64,000 nt of DNA from Leptotrichia buccalis C-1013-b (GTDB lineage Bacteria; Fusobacteriota; Fusobacteriia; Fusobacteriales; Leptotrichiaceae), in NCBI RefSeq assembly GCF_000023905.1, contig NC_013192.1:1984001-2048000 (forward strand). Reading direction: 5' to 3'. The notes beneath the pieces are model-generated. The model made no database searches. It worked only from the letters and a program-made list of their open reading frames with translations, and was not told the DNA's origin. Position 1 is the first letter of the stretch. Each line of letters begins with the position of its first letter. Below are positions 37,489 through 47,018 of the stretch, one piece after another. A program made the translations under genes and the position numbers.

Positions 37489-38944
37489 AGAAAAAAGATA
37501 CGAACGTTTAGAAAATTTACCGGAAGAAGAGTACAATAAATTAAAGGAAAAAGTAAAAAATTCACCATACAGACAAAAATTTCATATCCAGCCCAACACT
37601 GGATTATTAAATGATCCAAATGGATTTAGTTACTTCAATGGGAAATATCATATATTTTATCAATGGTTTCCATTAGGTCCAGTACATGGTGTTAAATATT
37701 GGTATCATCTCTCTTCAACAGATTTAGTGACATTTACAGATGAAGGAATTGCAATGAAACCAGATACTGTTTATGATAGCCATGGTGTTTTTTCAGGAAC
37801 TGGCCTTACGTCAAAAGATAAACTGTTTTTATTCTACACAGGAAATACAAGAGATGAAAACTGGATTAGAAATCCGTATCAATGTATTGCAGTAATGGAT
37901 AAGGAAGGAAAAATCACAAAAAATGATAAACCGTTTATAAATAAAGTTCCAGATGGATATACAGACAACTTCAGGGATCCAAAAGTTTTTATAAAAAATG
38001 GAAAATATTATTGCTTAGTAGGAGCTGAAACAGATGACAATAAGGGAGCTATAGTTTATTACAGTTCAAATGATTTGAAGGAATGGGAGTTTCGTGGAAA
38101 TTTAAAGACTGATTTCAGTGAAAATAGTGGATTTATGTGGGAATGTCCTGATTATTTTGAATTTGAGGATAAAGCTGTTTTAATGTTTTCTCCACAAGGA
38201 ATGGAAGCTGTAGGAGAAAAATATAATAATATTTTTCAGTCAGGATATTTAATTGGAGAAAAAATTGATTTTGAAAAAGGTGAATTTAAACATCAGGAAT
38301 TTAAAGAATTTGACAGAGGATTTGAATTTTATGCACCTCAAACGATGGAAGATAATAAAGGTAGAAGAATATTAATTGGCTGGTTTGGACTTCCAGGAAC
38401 TGACAGTGTAACTGATAAATATGACTGGGCTCATTGTCTGACAATTCCTAGAGTGCTTGAACTGAAAAATAATATTTTATATCAGAAACCTTTACCTGAA
38501 CTTGTTAAACTTAGAAAATCAGAAGAGGAATTCTCTTTTAAACTGAATAACAATTCTGTCAATTTAAAAAATGAGAAAAGAACTTATGAACTGGATGTAA
38601 ATTTTGAAAATATAAAAGCTGAGAAAGTTGGAATGAAATTTAGAGTTGGAAATAACGAAGAAACTGTCTTCTTCTACGATTTGAAAAATAATGAACTTGT
38701 ATTTGATAGAACTCATTCCGGTGAATTAACAGAAAATTTTGAAGGAGGAGACATCAGAAAATGTAAATTTAAAGAAAAAAATCTGAAATTACATTTATTC
38801 TTAGACGAGTCCTCAGCTGAAATTTTCGTAAACGATGGACTTGAAGTTTTTAGTTCAAGATTATATAATAAAATGAAAAATAATGAAATTTCATTTTTTA
38901 CAGACGGAGAAATCGAAATCAAAGGTAAATTATGGGAAATTTAG
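37475..38944 (+). CDS. scrB: Sucrose-6-phosphate hydrolase (GH32)
   Basis: Cleaves sucrose-6-phosphate to glucose-6-phosphate and fructose in the cytoplasm. 489 residues, GH32 five-bladed propeller plus C-terminal beta-sandwich. Catalytic residues: D47 in LLNDPNG (nucleophile), D168 in FRDPKV (transition-state stabiliser) and E223 in WECPD (acid/base). No signal peptide, as expected for the intracellular enzyme. The ATG lies inside the end of scrA with AAAGGAGG upstream, so it is coupled to the transporter. Confidence 0.95.
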   Translation: MEWPREKRYERLENLPEEEYNKLKEKVKNSPYRQKFHIQPNTGLLNDPNGFSYFNGKYHIFYQWFPLGPVHGVKYWYHLSSTDLVTFTDEGIAMKPDTVYDSHGVFSGTGLTSKDKLFLFYTGNTRDENWIRNPYQCIAVMDKEGKITKNDKPFINKVPDGYTDNFRDPKVFIKNGKYYCLVGAETDDNKGAIVYYSSNDLKEWEFRGNLKTDFSENSGFMWECPDYFEFEDKAVLMFSPQGMEAVGEKYNNIFQSGYLIGEKIDFEKGEFKHQEFKEFDRGFEFYAPQTMEDNKGRRILIGWFGLPGTDSVTDKYDWAHCLTIPRVLELKNNILYQKPLPELVKLRKSEEEFSFKLNNNSVNLKNEKRTYELDVNFENIKAEKVGMKFRVGNNEETVFFYDLKNNELVFDRTHSGELTENFEGGDIRKCKFKEKNLKLHLFLDESSAEIFVNDGLEVFSSRLYNKMKNNEISFFTDGEIEIKGKLWEI

Positions 38945-38962
38945 TGATTTAGAGGTGAAAAA

Positions 38963-39955
38963 ATGCCTACTATGAAAGACGTAGCAAAATTAGCAAAAGT
39001 TTCTGTTGGAAGTGTATCAAAATATTTCAATGGTATTGCTTTAAAGGAAAAAACTAAACTTGCAATTGAAAAAGCAGTAAAGGAATTAAATTATGAACCA
39101 AATATATATGCTAAAGGACTAAAAATTAACAGGACCAATACTGTTGTCCTTATAATTCCCAGCATTTGGAATCCCTTTTTTAGTGAATTAACTTTTCATA
39201 TTGAAAAAGAACTACGAAAACATGAGATAAAATTGATTCTATATAATTCAGAAAATAATATAGAAAATGAAATTCAGTTTATAACAATGTCAAGGCAGAA
39301 CAAAGTAGATGGAATAATAGCAGTGACATATAGTAATATAGATGAATATGTATCAGAGACTCTTCCATTTGTTAGCATAGATAGATTTTTTTCACATAAA
39401 ACAAATTTTGTAAGTAGTGATAATTATTCAGGTGGAAGATTAGCTACAGAAATGTTAATAAAACATGGGAGTAAAAATTTAGCCTATATTGGTCATGGCT
39501 CAAAATATTCAAATGACACTATTTCAAGATTAAACGGTTTCAAAGACTATTGTAGTGAGCATAATATTTTCAATCAAATATGCTACAATACTGGAACAAG
39601 AGAAGAATTTGAAATGGAAGTAGATAATTTTATAAAAAAATTTATTATAACCAAAAAAATTGATGGTATTTTTTCTTCAACAGATGCACATGCTTTCTAC
39701 ATTTTAGAAAAACTAGAAGATTTAAATATTTCTGTACCTGAAGATGTCCAAATAATAGGCTTTGACGGGGCAAAGTCTTCAAAAAGAGAAAAAAATTATT
39801 TATCTACAATTAGACAGGACATTGAAGAAATTGCTGTACAATCTGTTAAAATACTAGTTGATACAATAGAAAATAAAGAAAATATGGAAAATAAAACAAA
39901 TGTAAAAATTCCTGTAACATTTTTATCTGGGAAAACAACTAAACCTATATTATAA
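38963..39955 (+). CDS. scrR: LacI-family repressor of the sucrose operon
   Basis: 330 residues: a LacI helix-turn-helix at the start (MKDVAKLAKVSVGSVSKYFNG), a hinge helix, and a periplasmic-binding-protein-like sensor domain (TVVLIIPSIWNPFFSEL; FVSSDNYSGGRLATEMLI; DVQIIGFDGAKSS). It lies 18 bp after scrB and so regulates its own operon, most likely through the palindrome at 35983-36004. The ligand in such systems is usually fructose or sucrose-6-phosphate; not visible here. Confidence 0.9.
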   Translation: MPTMKDVAKLAKVSVGSVSKYFNGIALKEKTKLAIEKAVKELNYEPNIYAKGLKINRTNTVVLIIPSIWNPFFSELTFHIEKELRKHEIKLILYNSENNIENEIQFITMSRQNKVDGIIAVTYSNIDEYVSETLPFVSIDRFFSHKTNFVSSDNYSGGRLATEMLIKHGSKNLAYIGHGSKYSNDTISRLNGFKDYCSEHNIFNQICYNTGTREEFEMEVDNFIKKFIITKKIDGIFSSTDAHAFYILEKLEDLNISVPEDVQIIGFDGAKSSKREKNYLSTIRQDIEEIAVQSVKILVDTIENKENMENKTNVKIPVTFLSGKTTKPIL

Positions 39956-40011
39956 TTTCTACGTTTAATTTTAAATTTTACTATAAATCCAAAAACTAAA
40001 GGAGAACAACA

Positions 40012-40719
40012 ATGAAAATACAATTCATATTACACGAAACATTTGAAGCACCAGGAGCTTATCTTGCTTGGGCAGCACTTTCTGGACACGATGTTTCCAT
40101 AACAAAAGTATATCAATATGAAAACTTGCCTGAAAATGCAGATTCATTTGATTTTCTGATTGTAATGGGAGGACCGCAGAGTCCTATTGGAGATAATAGT
40201 GAATTTCCCTATTTTGACGCAAAATCTGAAATTAAATTGATTAAAAAGGCTATAAAGGCTGATAAATTCGTAGTTGGAGTTTGTCTTGGAGCTCAGTTGC
40301 TGGGAGAAGCATTTGGTGGAAAAACAGAAAAAAGCCCTTTCCGTGAAATAGGAAATTTTCCAATTGAACTGACAAAAGATGGACTGAAAGACGATAAAAT
40401 AAAGCATTTTGGAAAACAGGCTATTGTAGGGCATTGGCATAGTGATATGCCAGGATTAACAGATACTGCAAAAGTCTTGGCAACAAGTAAAGGGTGTCCA
40501 CGCCAGATTATAAAATACAGCGAAAAACATTATGGCTTTCAATGCCATCTCGAATTTACCAAAGCACTAACTGAGTTATTAATATATTCAGATAAAACTC
40601 TTGAGCAGGATAGCCAAACTTTACCTTTTGTTCAATCTTCTCAAACAATACGTAACAATAGCTATGATGAAATGAATAATCTTCTCTATAAGTTTTTAGA
40701 CAAACTTACAAAAGAATAA
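40012..40719 (+). CDS. Class I glutamine amidotransferase-like protein
   Basis: 235 residues. The triad of class I glutamine amidotransferases is present: nucleophile C91 in GVCLGAQLLGEAFGG and H179/E181 in CHLEFT. FLIVMGGPQSPIGD forms the oxyanion region. It is a stand-alone domain similar to the GMP-synthase-like amidotransferases found in many bacteria; some such proteins act as gamma-glutamyl hydrolases. No synthase partner is next to it, so the ammonia acceptor or substrate is unknown. It lies 56 bp after scrR; AAAGGAGAAC precedes the ATG. Confidence 0.82.
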   Translation: MKIQFILHETFEAPGAYLAWAALSGHDVSITKVYQYENLPENADSFDFLIVMGGPQSPIGDNSEFPYFDAKSEIKLIKKAIKADKFVVGVCLGAQLLGEAFGGKTEKSPFREIGNFPIELTKDGLKDDKIKHFGKQAIVGHWHSDMPGLTDTAKVLATSKGCPRQIIKYSEKHYGFQCHLEFTKALTELLIYSDKTLEQDSQTLPFVQSSQTIRNNSYDEMNNLLYKFLDKLTKE

Positions 40720-40769
40720 AATAAATATGTAGAAAATAGCTAAATTCAATTTAAAATACTTTCTAAATC

Positions 40770-40797
40770 TTGTTTTTAAAATATTTTAAGGTATAAT
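40770..40797 (+). promoter_or_regulatory. Predicted promoter of the 2H phosphoesterase-like gene
   Basis: -10 TATAAT at 40792-40797 with TTGTTT at 40770-40775, spacer 16 bp. It gives a leader of about 38 nt before the ATG at 40841. Confidence 0.55.
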
Positions 40798-40840
40798 GTA
40801 ATAAAAGTAATCTAAAATAAAAAAATTTAGGAGGTTTATT

Positions 40841-41494
40841 ATGAAAAAATTATTTTTTTCAATTTTTTTAATGTTTTGTCTAAACATTTTTTCCAATGTA
40901 AATTACAATGTTTTTGTAATTATGGATAACAACGCAACTAGAAATGTGGAAAATATTTCAAAAGGGCTTAAAGATGTAGGAATTGAAAGCTTTTATTCCA
41001 AAGGATATGCAGTCCATCTGACTTTGTACCTTACAGAATATAAGCCTGAAGCACTAAAAACAATAAAGGATACTGTCAACAAAATTGCAAATCAGACAAA
41101 ATCCTTTGATATAGAATTTTACAGATTAAGAAAAACTGGCGGAAACTGGTTTATGCTAGATGCTCAAAATAATGAAACTATACAGCAACTTGCAGATGAA
41201 ATAACAGTCAGCCTGAACAAATATCGTGCAAAGGACGCACAAGTTCCTGACTGGGCAAAATCTATTCCTGAAAAAGTAAAATCATTCAATTTGTACGGCT
41301 CTCCAAACGTATTTACAAGCTTTGATCCCCACATAACTTTACTTACTCCAGAAGATTCAGCAAAAATAGATACATTTACTTCAAAATATGATTTTAAACC
41401 TTTCAAATCTAAAGTTATTGGTATCGGAATCGCTCAAGTTGACGATTTGGGGCAAGCAAAAAATATAATTTATTCGGTAAAATTTAAAAAATAA
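40841..41494 (+). CDS. Exported 2H phosphoesterase-like protein
   Basis: 217 residues with a signal peptide (MKKLFFSIFLMFCLNIFS). The mature part has the paired H-x-T motifs of the 2H phosphoesterase (2'-5' RNA ligase-like) superfamily: H59-L-T61 in AVHLTLYLTE and H164-I-T166 in FDPHITLLTP, at the usual separation of about 105 residues. Known members act inside cells on RNA or cyclic phosphate ends; export to the periplasm is unusual and the substrate is unknown. AGGAGG precedes the ATG. A thioredoxin-like gene follows 15 bp later, probably in one transcript. Confidence 0.72.
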   Translation: MKKLFFSIFLMFCLNIFSNVNYNVFVIMDNNATRNVENISKGLKDVGIESFYSKGYAVHLTLYLTEYKPEALKTIKDTVNKIANQTKSFDIEFYRLRKTGGNWFMLDAQNNETIQQLADEITVSLNKYRAKDAQVPDWAKSIPEKVKSFNLYGSPNVFTSFDPHITLLTPEDSAKIDTFTSKYDFKPFKSKVIGIGIAQVDDLGQAKNIIYSVKFKK

Positions 41495-41509
41495 AAAAGG
41501 AGAAATCGT

Positions 41510-41827
41510 ATGAAAAAACTTGAAAATTATGAACAAATACTTAATAAAATAAAAGAAGAAGAATATTTTTTATTATACGTTTCAATGAATAATTGCAGCG
41601 TTTGTCAGGTTGATATGCCAAAAGTTGAGAAAATTGTTAATGAACAAAATTTTCCCGCTTATCATATCGAAGCATCTGAAATTCCTGAAGCTGTTGGGCA
41701 ATTAAATCTATTTTCAGTCCCAGTAGTTATTCTATTTTATGAAGGCAAAGAGATACATAGACAAGCTAAAATCATTGATTTTGAAGAATTAAATTATAGA
41801 ATTGAACAAATAAGTGAAAATAAATAA
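41510..41827 (+). CDS. Thioredoxin-like protein
   Basis: 105 residues, no signal peptide, one thioredoxin fold. Redox motif C29-S-V-C32 in MNNCSVCQVDMPKVE and cis-proline P71 in LFSVPVVILF. The C-S-V-C motif differs from thioredoxin's C-G-P-C, so the redox potential is probably different. Likely a cytoplasmic thiol reductase or a helper of unknown target. It directly follows the 2H-like gene; AAAAAGGAG precedes the ATG. Confidence 0.8.
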   Translation: MKKLENYEQILNKIKEEEYFLLYVSMNNCSVCQVDMPKVEKIVNEQNFPAYHIEASEIPEAVGQLNLFSVPVVILFYEGKEIHRQAKIIDFEELNYRIEQISENK

Positions 41828-41830
41828 ATA

Positions 41831-41877
41831 CCAAAAGGGAACCAATTCTAATAAAACTAGAACTAATTCCCTTAATT
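41831..41877. terminator. Bidirectional terminator
   Basis: Arms AAGGGAACCAATTCTA (41835-41850) and TAGAACTAATTCCCTT (41858-41873) pair over 16 positions with two mismatches, with A/T tracts on both sides, between the convergent thioredoxin and pflA genes. Confidence 0.78.
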
Positions 41878-42612
41878 TTATTTATCTAACATTTTTAAAC
41901 CATAAGATCTAAAAATTCCTTCTGCCTTATCAATCAATTCTCGTGTCGGAGTTGGTGTATCCTTTAATTTATATTCTTTCCCAACTTTTTCCCATTTATA
42001 CTGACCCATCTGATGAAATGGTAAAACATCCACTCTTTCCACATTCTTTAACTGCGAAGTAAATTTTGCCCACTCGTGCAAGTCATTTTCATCATCAGAA
42101 TATCCTGGAACTAACACATATCTCAGCCAAGTTGGCTTATTAATTTCATTCAAATATTTTGCAAATTTTAATGTATTATCAAGCTCCACTGAAGTTAATA
42201 TTTTATATTTTTCAGGATTTATGTGCTTAATATCAAGAAGCACCATGTCAACAAGCTCAAGCACTTGTTTTGCCTTATCAGAAAAAATATAGCCAGATGT
42301 ATCAAGTGCTGTCTGAATCCCATTTTCACGACAAAGTTTAAACAGTTCCATCAAAAATTCAGGCTGCATCAAAGGCTCTCCCCCAGAAACCGTAACTCCT
42401 CCAGTCTTTATAAATCCTCTTACCTTCAAAATTTCCTTCATAACTTCAGATGCAGTCATAATCATTTTTTTATCTTTAATTTCCCAAGTATCTACATTAT
42501 GGCAATACAGACATCTAAGAGGACATCCCTGCAAAAACAGCACAAATCTGATTCCAGGTCCATCTTTAGTCCCAAACGATTCAAATGAATGTATATATCC
42601 TTTCACTTCCAT
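41878..42612 (-). CDS. pflA: Pyruvate formate-lyase activating enzyme
   Basis: Radical SAM enzyme that places the glycyl radical on PflB. I start at the ATG at 42612 (MEVKGYIHSFESFGTKDGPG), which matches known PflA starts; an upstream ATG ten codons earlier has no ribosome binding site. 244 residues. The cluster motif is C30-x3-C34-x2-C37 (FLQGCPLRCLYCHN), then TVSGGEPLMQ and LDIKH. It follows pflB on the same strand but about 500 bp of repeat-bearing DNA and a terminator lie between, so it probably has its own promoter. Confidence 0.95.
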   Translation of the reverse strand: MEVKGYIHSFESFGTKDGPGIRFVLFLQGCPLRCLYCHNVDTWEIKDKKMIMTASEVMKEILKVRGFIKTGGVTVSGGEPLMQPEFLMELFKLCRENGIQTALDTSGYIFSDKAKQVLELVDMVLLDIKHINPEKYKILTSVELDNTLKFAKYLNEINKPTWLRYVLVPGYSDDENDLHEWAKFTSQLKNVERVDVLPFHQMGQYKWEKVGKEYKLKDTPTPTRELIDKAEGIFRSYGLKMLDK

Positions 42613-42686
42613 ATTAATTTTCTCTCTTTCTTTTTTATTCATAAATTATTTGATAACTTAAATTTTATTTAATGCTATATTATTTT

Positions 42687-42719
42687 CATTTTTTAAACAT
42701 AGTCTAGTATAAACTAATC
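42687..42719 (+). repeat. Direct repeat, left copy
   Basis: Starts CATTTTTTAAACATAGTCTA and ends GTATAAACTAATC. It matches 42973-43003, which has GGG for TAG and one base less in the T run, at roughly 25 of 31 positions. Confidence 0.55.
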
Positions 42720-42799
42720 TGTCGGAGCATTTTTCTGTGCTGACAAAATTGTTTGAGCATAGCGAGTTTTTTGTCAGTGCAGAAAAATGTCGTAGACTA
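42701..42799. other. Large imperfect hairpin
   Basis: Left arm CATTTTTCTGTGCTGACAAAA (from 42728, 20 bases shown or fewer are perfect) pairs with the right arm ending TGCAGAAAAATG (to 42789), about 21 bp with two G-U pairs; outer AGTCTA (42701-42706) pairs with TAGACT (42794-42799). The loop carries GAGCATAGCGAG. Followed closely by the second hairpin at 42810-42838. Confidence 0.65.
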
Positions 42800-42972
42800 G
42801 CCATAGGTTGTAGGATTTGCGGCAATGAGCAATCCTACGAAAATAAAAATGAAAAAACACAGTAATATGAAAAAATATTTATTAATCAAAATATCTAAAA
42901 AATAATAAAAAACAATTTAGTTGAATGATTATGAATTAACTATCAAACAACCCTATTATAAAAATTTATTTC

Positions 42973-43003
42973 CATTTTTAAACAGGGTTTAGTATAAATT
43001 ATC
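42973..43003 (+). repeat. Direct repeat, right copy
   Basis: CATTTTTAAACAGGGTTTAG followed by TATAAATTATC; counterpart of 42687-42719. The two copies bracket the hairpin elements. Confidence 0.5.
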
Positions 43004-43017
43004 ATACAATAGAAAAG

Positions 43018-43060
43018 AATGCCGCATAATTCATATTTTTATGAAACTATGCGACATTTT
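43018..43060 (-). terminator. Terminator of pflB
   Basis: Minus-strand TGTCGCATAG... (43056 down to 43040) pairs with ...TTATGCGGCA (43035-43020) over about 16 bp with G-U pairs and one bulge; loop of four. Followed by TTCTTTTC. A tract of T residues is short, but the stem is strong. Confidence 0.7.
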
Positions 43061-43131
43061 TCATATTTTTAGAAAATCGTTACAAAATTTACTTCAGATT
43101 TTCATACTTAAATTTCTAAATTTTTCAAATA

Positions 43132-45363
43132 CTACATTTTATTTGAAATTGTTCTGTTAATTACATCTAATTGTTGTTCTCTAGTCAATTTAACAAAGTT
43201 TACTGCATATCCAGAAACTCTTATTGTCAATTGAGGATAATTTTCAGGATGTTCCATCGCATCTTCCAACAAATCTCTTCCAAATACGTTTACATTCAAG
43301 TGATGTCCTGTTTGATTGAAGTATCCATCCATTAATCCAACTAAGTTAGTTTGTTTTTCATTTGAATTTTTACCTAATGTTTCTGGTGTAATTGCGAATG
43401 TGTAAGAAATTCCATCATTTGCATCTTCAAATGGGATTTTAGCTACTGAGGCAAGTGAAGCAACAGCTCCTCTTGTATCTCTTCCATGCATAGGGTTTGC
43501 TCCTGGACCAAATGGTGCTCCAGCTCTTCTTCCATCAGGAGTATTTCCTGTTTTCTTACCGTATACTACGTTTGAAGTAATTGTCAATACAGATTGTGTA
43601 GGAGTTGCATTTCTGTACATTTTGTGAGTTCTTAATTTGTTCATAAATCTTCTTGTAATGTCTACTGCAAACTGATCTGTCGCATCGTCATTATTTCCGA
43701 ATGGAACATAATCTTTTTCATTGATGTAGTCAACTGCGTCCCCTTCTTCATCTCTTACAACTTTTACTTTACCATATTTAATAGCTGCCAATGAATCTGC
43801 AATAATTGATAATCCTGCAATTCCAAATGCTTCTGTTCTTCTAATGTTAACATCATGCAATGCCATTTCCAATGCTTCATAAGAATATTTATCGTGCATA
43901 TAGTGAATGATATTCAATGCTTTAACATAAGTTGAAGCTAACCAGTCTAACACTTTGTCTAATTTTTCCCATACTTCGTCAAATTCCAAGTATTCACCTT
44001 TAATTGGTTCAAATTGTCCTTCTGGAGTAACTTGAATTTTTGATTTTTCATCTTTTCCACCGTTAATTGCATATAGTAATGCTTTTGGCAAGTTTACTCT
44101 TGCTCCAAAGAATTGCATTTGATGCCCAATAGTCATTGGAGATACACAACAAGCGATTCCATAGTCATTACCAAATTGTGGACGCATAATGTCATCATTT
44201 TCATATTGCACTGATGATGTATCAATTGATACTTTAGCACAGAATTTTTTCCAAGTTTCAGGTAATTGTTCACTCCATAAAACTGTCAAGTTTGGTTCAG
44301 GCGAAGTTCCCATATTGTACAATGTATGTAAAATTCTGAATGAGTTTTTAGTAACTAATGATCTTCCATCTTCTCCAATACCACCAATTGATTCAGTTAC
44401 CCAAACTGGATCTCCTGAGAATAACGCATCATATTCAGGTGTTCTTAAGAATCTGATTATTCTTAATTTCATAACAAAGTGATCCATTATTTCCTGAGCT
44501 TCTTTTTCAGTTAAAGTTCCTTCCTGCAAATCTCTTTCCAAGTAAATATCTAGGAATGTAGAAGTTCTTCCAATACTCATTGCAGCTCCATTTTGATCTT
44601 TTGTAGCAGCTAAGTATGCAAAATATAACCATTGTACTGCTTCTTTACCATTAGTCGCAGGCTGTGAAATGTCAAATCCATAAGCTTCAGCCATTCTCTT
44701 TAATGCTTGTAATGCTTTGATTTGTTCAAAAATTTCTTCTCTTAATCTGATAACATCTTCTGTCATTTCAACAGGATCTAAATTTAATAATTCTTTTTGT
44801 CTGTCAGAAATTAATCTGTCCACCCCATAAAGGACAACTCTTCTGTAATCTCCGATGATTCTTCCACGTCCGTAAGCATCTGGAAGTCCAGTTATAATTC
44901 CTGTTCTTCTAGCTTTTCTGATTTGTTCAGTATAAGCCGAGAAAACTCCATCATTATGAGTTTTTCTATATTTAGTAAAAATTTCTTCTGTTTCAGGATC
45001 CAATTTATATCCAAACGCTTCCAAGCTGTTTTTTACCATTCTCAATCCACCGTTAGGGAAAATCGCTCTTTTTAAAGGCGCATCAGTTTGCAGTCCTACG
45101 ATTTTTTCCAAGTCTTTGTTGATATATCCTGCTCCGTAAGCATCAATTTGAGATGGTATTTTAGTTTCAGCATCATAAATACCTTTTTCTCTTTCTACTT
45201 TAAATTTTTCTGAAAGACTTTTCCATAATTCAGTAGTAGCTTCTGTTGGACCTTCTAAAAAGCTGTCATCTCCTAAATATTCAGTATAATTTAATCTGAT
45301 AAATTCTGTAACATCGATGTTGTTTGTCCAATTTCCTTCTTTAAATCCTCTCCATGCGTTCAT
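43132..45363 (-). CDS. pflB: Pyruvate formate-lyase
   Basis: Converts pyruvate and CoA to acetyl-CoA and formate in anaerobic fermentation. 743 residues. The catalytic pair is C405-C406 in [10 protein letters not shown]; the glycyl radical site is G718 in RVSGYAVNF. Substrate-loop segments such as [16 protein letters not shown] and the N-terminal WRGFKEGNW are conserved. Needs PflA, encoded downstream. A good promoter lies upstream. Confidence 0.97.
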   Translation of the reverse strand: MNAWRGFKEGNWTNNIDVTEFIRLNYTEYLGDDSFLEGPTEATTELWKSLSEKFKVEREKGIYDAETKIPSQIDAYGAGYINKDLEKIVGLQTDAPLKRAIFPNGGLRMVKNSLEAFGYKLDPETEEIFTKYRKTHNDGVFSAYTEQIRKARRTGIITGLPDAYGRGRIIGDYRRVVLYGVDRLISDRQKELLNLDPVEMTEDVIRLREEIFEQIKALQALKRMAEAYGFDISQPATNGKEAVQWLYFAYLAATKDQNGAAMSIGRTSTFLDIYLERDLQEGTLTEKEAQEIMDHFVMKLRIIRFLRTPEYDALFSGDPVWVTESIGGIGEDGRSLVTKNSFRILHTLYNMGTSPEPNLTVLWSEQLPETWKKFCAKVSIDTSSVQYENDDIMRPQFGNDYGIACCVSPMTIGHQMQFFGARVNLPKALLYAINGGKDEKSKIQVTPEGQFEPIKGEYLEFDEVWEKLDKVLDWLASTYVKALNIIHYMHDKYSYEALEMALHDVNIRRTEAFGIAGLSIIADSLAAIKYGKVKVVRDEEGDAVDYINEKDYVPFGNNDDATDQFAVDITRRFMNKLRTHKMYRNATPTQSVLTITSNVVYGKKTGNTPDGRRAGAPFGPGANPMHGRDTRGAVASLASVAKIPFEDANDGISYTFAITPETLGKNSNEKQTNLVGLMDGYFNQTGHHLNVNVFGRDLLEDAMEHPENYPQLTIRVSGYAVNFVKLTREQQLDVINRTISNKM

Positions 45364-45435
45364 TATTTAACAACACATCCTTTCAAACATTTTATTTATT
45401 TGTAATCATTGTAATATTGATTTCACTCTACTAGT

Positions 45436-45464
45436 ATTATACCCCAAAAATTTCATAAAAGCAA
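45436..45464 (-). promoter_or_regulatory. pflB promoter
   Basis: -10 TATAAT (45441-45436), 17-bp spacer, -35 TTGCTT (45464-45459). The leader is about 65 nt and ends with GAAAGGATG before the ATG. Confidence 0.65.
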
Positions 45465-45617
45465 ATATATTTTTACATTTTTTTTAAACTTTTTTCAGTA
45501 GAAAAATATGCTATAATCCTTTATTTATAGTGAAAAAAGTAACTTGTGTTTTCTATTAACCATTTCTATTTTTTGCAAGTTTTATTAATTTTAAAATAAT
45601 TTCTATCTAATGTTTTT

Positions 45618-47018
45618 TTATTGTCTTTTTATTCTTTTAGGAAATATTCTTCTTTCTTTTTTAAATTCTAAATATTGTATCATCATAGTCCGTAAATGTA
45701 TCATTTGTTTTAAAAAATTATTTTTATTTTTCAAAGCTCCTTTTTCGTTCTCAATTTCAAAATGATATATCGGAATTTCTGAATAATTTTTTATTATACT
45801 TATAAACTTGGAACTTGAAATTAATAGTATTTGTTCAAATTCATCATTATTTTTAGTAATAATCTTTTTAAATTTATCTAACCGTTCTACTTTTACTATA
45901 TTTATGAAATTAAAAATTTTACTTACTTTATTATATACTTTTAAGATTTCCTTTTCCTCTAAGTCAACTAATATTAATGTTGAAATTTTTTGAACTTTAT
46001 CTAAATCTACGTATTTTTTTATAATTTGTTTACTAGGGAAATTTTTATTTTCAAAATTTATTGACGATTCTGCAATATCATAAAATTCTATCTTATCTTG
46101 CTCTGCTGATTTTTTAATTTTCAGATTTTCATCATTTTGCAAAGATAATTCTCTATTAATTTTATTTATTACATTTTCCGCATTATTTCTTTTCCTGTGT
46201 AATTTTTTATAAAACGTTAAAATAAATTTTGGATTCATTTCTAACTTTTCTCTTTTAAAAATTTTTTCCATAATTACAAGAAAGTTTTCATTTTTAAGAG
46301 TTTTTGAAATAGTATGATTGTAGTTTGTATCTTCATTCTTAAAATTCAAGAGAAAATAAACTAACATTTTATATTTTTCATCTATTGAAATTATATTTGT
46401 GTATTCTTTAATATAAGAAAAAATTAACTTGTGAATGTATTTAACATTCTTTATTTTTAGGATTTCCTGCATAATCTTAAAATAAAAATTTTCTTGATAC
46501 GTACTTTTACCAATATAAATTTTTTCTAATCTTCTACATAAAATTTCCTTTAAATAATTTTCCTTGAACTCTTTAAAATTAGAATTTTTCTCTTCAAATA
46601 ATTTTTCTATGTTTTCAGATTTTACATATTCTGAATATTTAATATTAAAAATCTCCAGTATTTGTTTTAAATCATTTTGAATATTTCTTTTATTTTCTTG
46701 AGGTTTCTTAATTTGTTTATTAAAGTTATAAATGTTTAATTTTTCTTTTCCGAATAGTAAAATGAATGAAATGAGGTCTCGTCGAAATGTCTTTTTTATA
46801 TCTTTACTTTCTATCTTAAATATATTTTCATCATATTTTCCAAAATAATATAAATAATTTTTACTTGCATGTATTATCCCAGTGTTACGCTCCTGCAAAA
46901 ACTTATTTATATTTTTAATATTCTTAAATCCATATTTTTCTAGCAAATCTTTTTTATTAACTATCTTAAAATTCAAAATCTCCTTTAACAAGTCACTTTC
47001 ATTAAAATCAATTTTCAC
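45618..47018 (-). CDS. Putative transcriptional regulator, weakly Mga/BglG-like
   Basis: 466 residues, very rich in Lys, Ile and Asn. I do not recognise it with certainty. Residues 8-45 look like a winged helix (LLKEILNFKIVNKKDLLEKYG), a second helical segment follows at 75-125, and a helix-rich middle (180-300) could be a PRD-like domain. Residues 345-425 (ISTLILVDLEEKEI..., EFEQILLISSSKF) alternate strands and helices like an EIIB domain, the layout of Mga/BglG regulators. No conserved PRD histidines are obvious. The GTG at 47018 is the best start seen, without a clear site. It stands alone between two large AT-rich gaps. Confidence 0.4.
   Translation of the reverse strand: MKIDFNESDLLKEILNFKIVNKKDLLEKYGFKNIKNINKFLQERNTGIIHASKNYLYYFGKYDENIFKIESKDIKKTFRRDLISFILLFGKEKLNIYNFNKQIKKPQENKRNIQNDLKQILEIFNIKYSEYVKSENIEKLFEEKNSNFKEFKENYLKEILCRRLEKIYIGKSTYQENFYFKIMQEILKIKNVKYIHKLIFSYIKEYTNIISIDEKYKMLVYFLLNFKNEDTNYNHTISKTLKNENFLVIMEKIFKREKLEMNPKFILTFYKKLHRKRNNAENVINKINRELSLQNDENLKIKKSAEQDKIEFYDIAESSINFENKNFPSKQIIKKYVDLDKVQKISTLILVDLEEKEILKVYNKVSKIFNFINIVKVERLDKFKKIITKNNDEFEQILLISSSKFISIIKNYSEIPIYHFEIENEKGALKNKNNFLKQMIHLRTMMIQYLEFKKERRIFPKRIKRQ

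Larger units (their letters stand above)
42613..43131. other. Structured pflB-pflA intergenic region
   Basis: About 520 bp without a gene. It holds the pflB terminator, a large hairpin (42701-42799), a smaller hairpin with GTAGGATT (42810-42817) and AATCCTAC (42831-42838), and a direct repeat pair (42687-42719 and 42973-43003). The rest is AT-rich with nothing else visible. Confidence 0.6.

Noticed and set aside
45491-45530. Promoter-like TATAAT on the + strand (GCTATAATCC near 45511-45518)
   Set aside because: There is no + strand gene or RNA downstream; AT-rich DNA gives many such matches.
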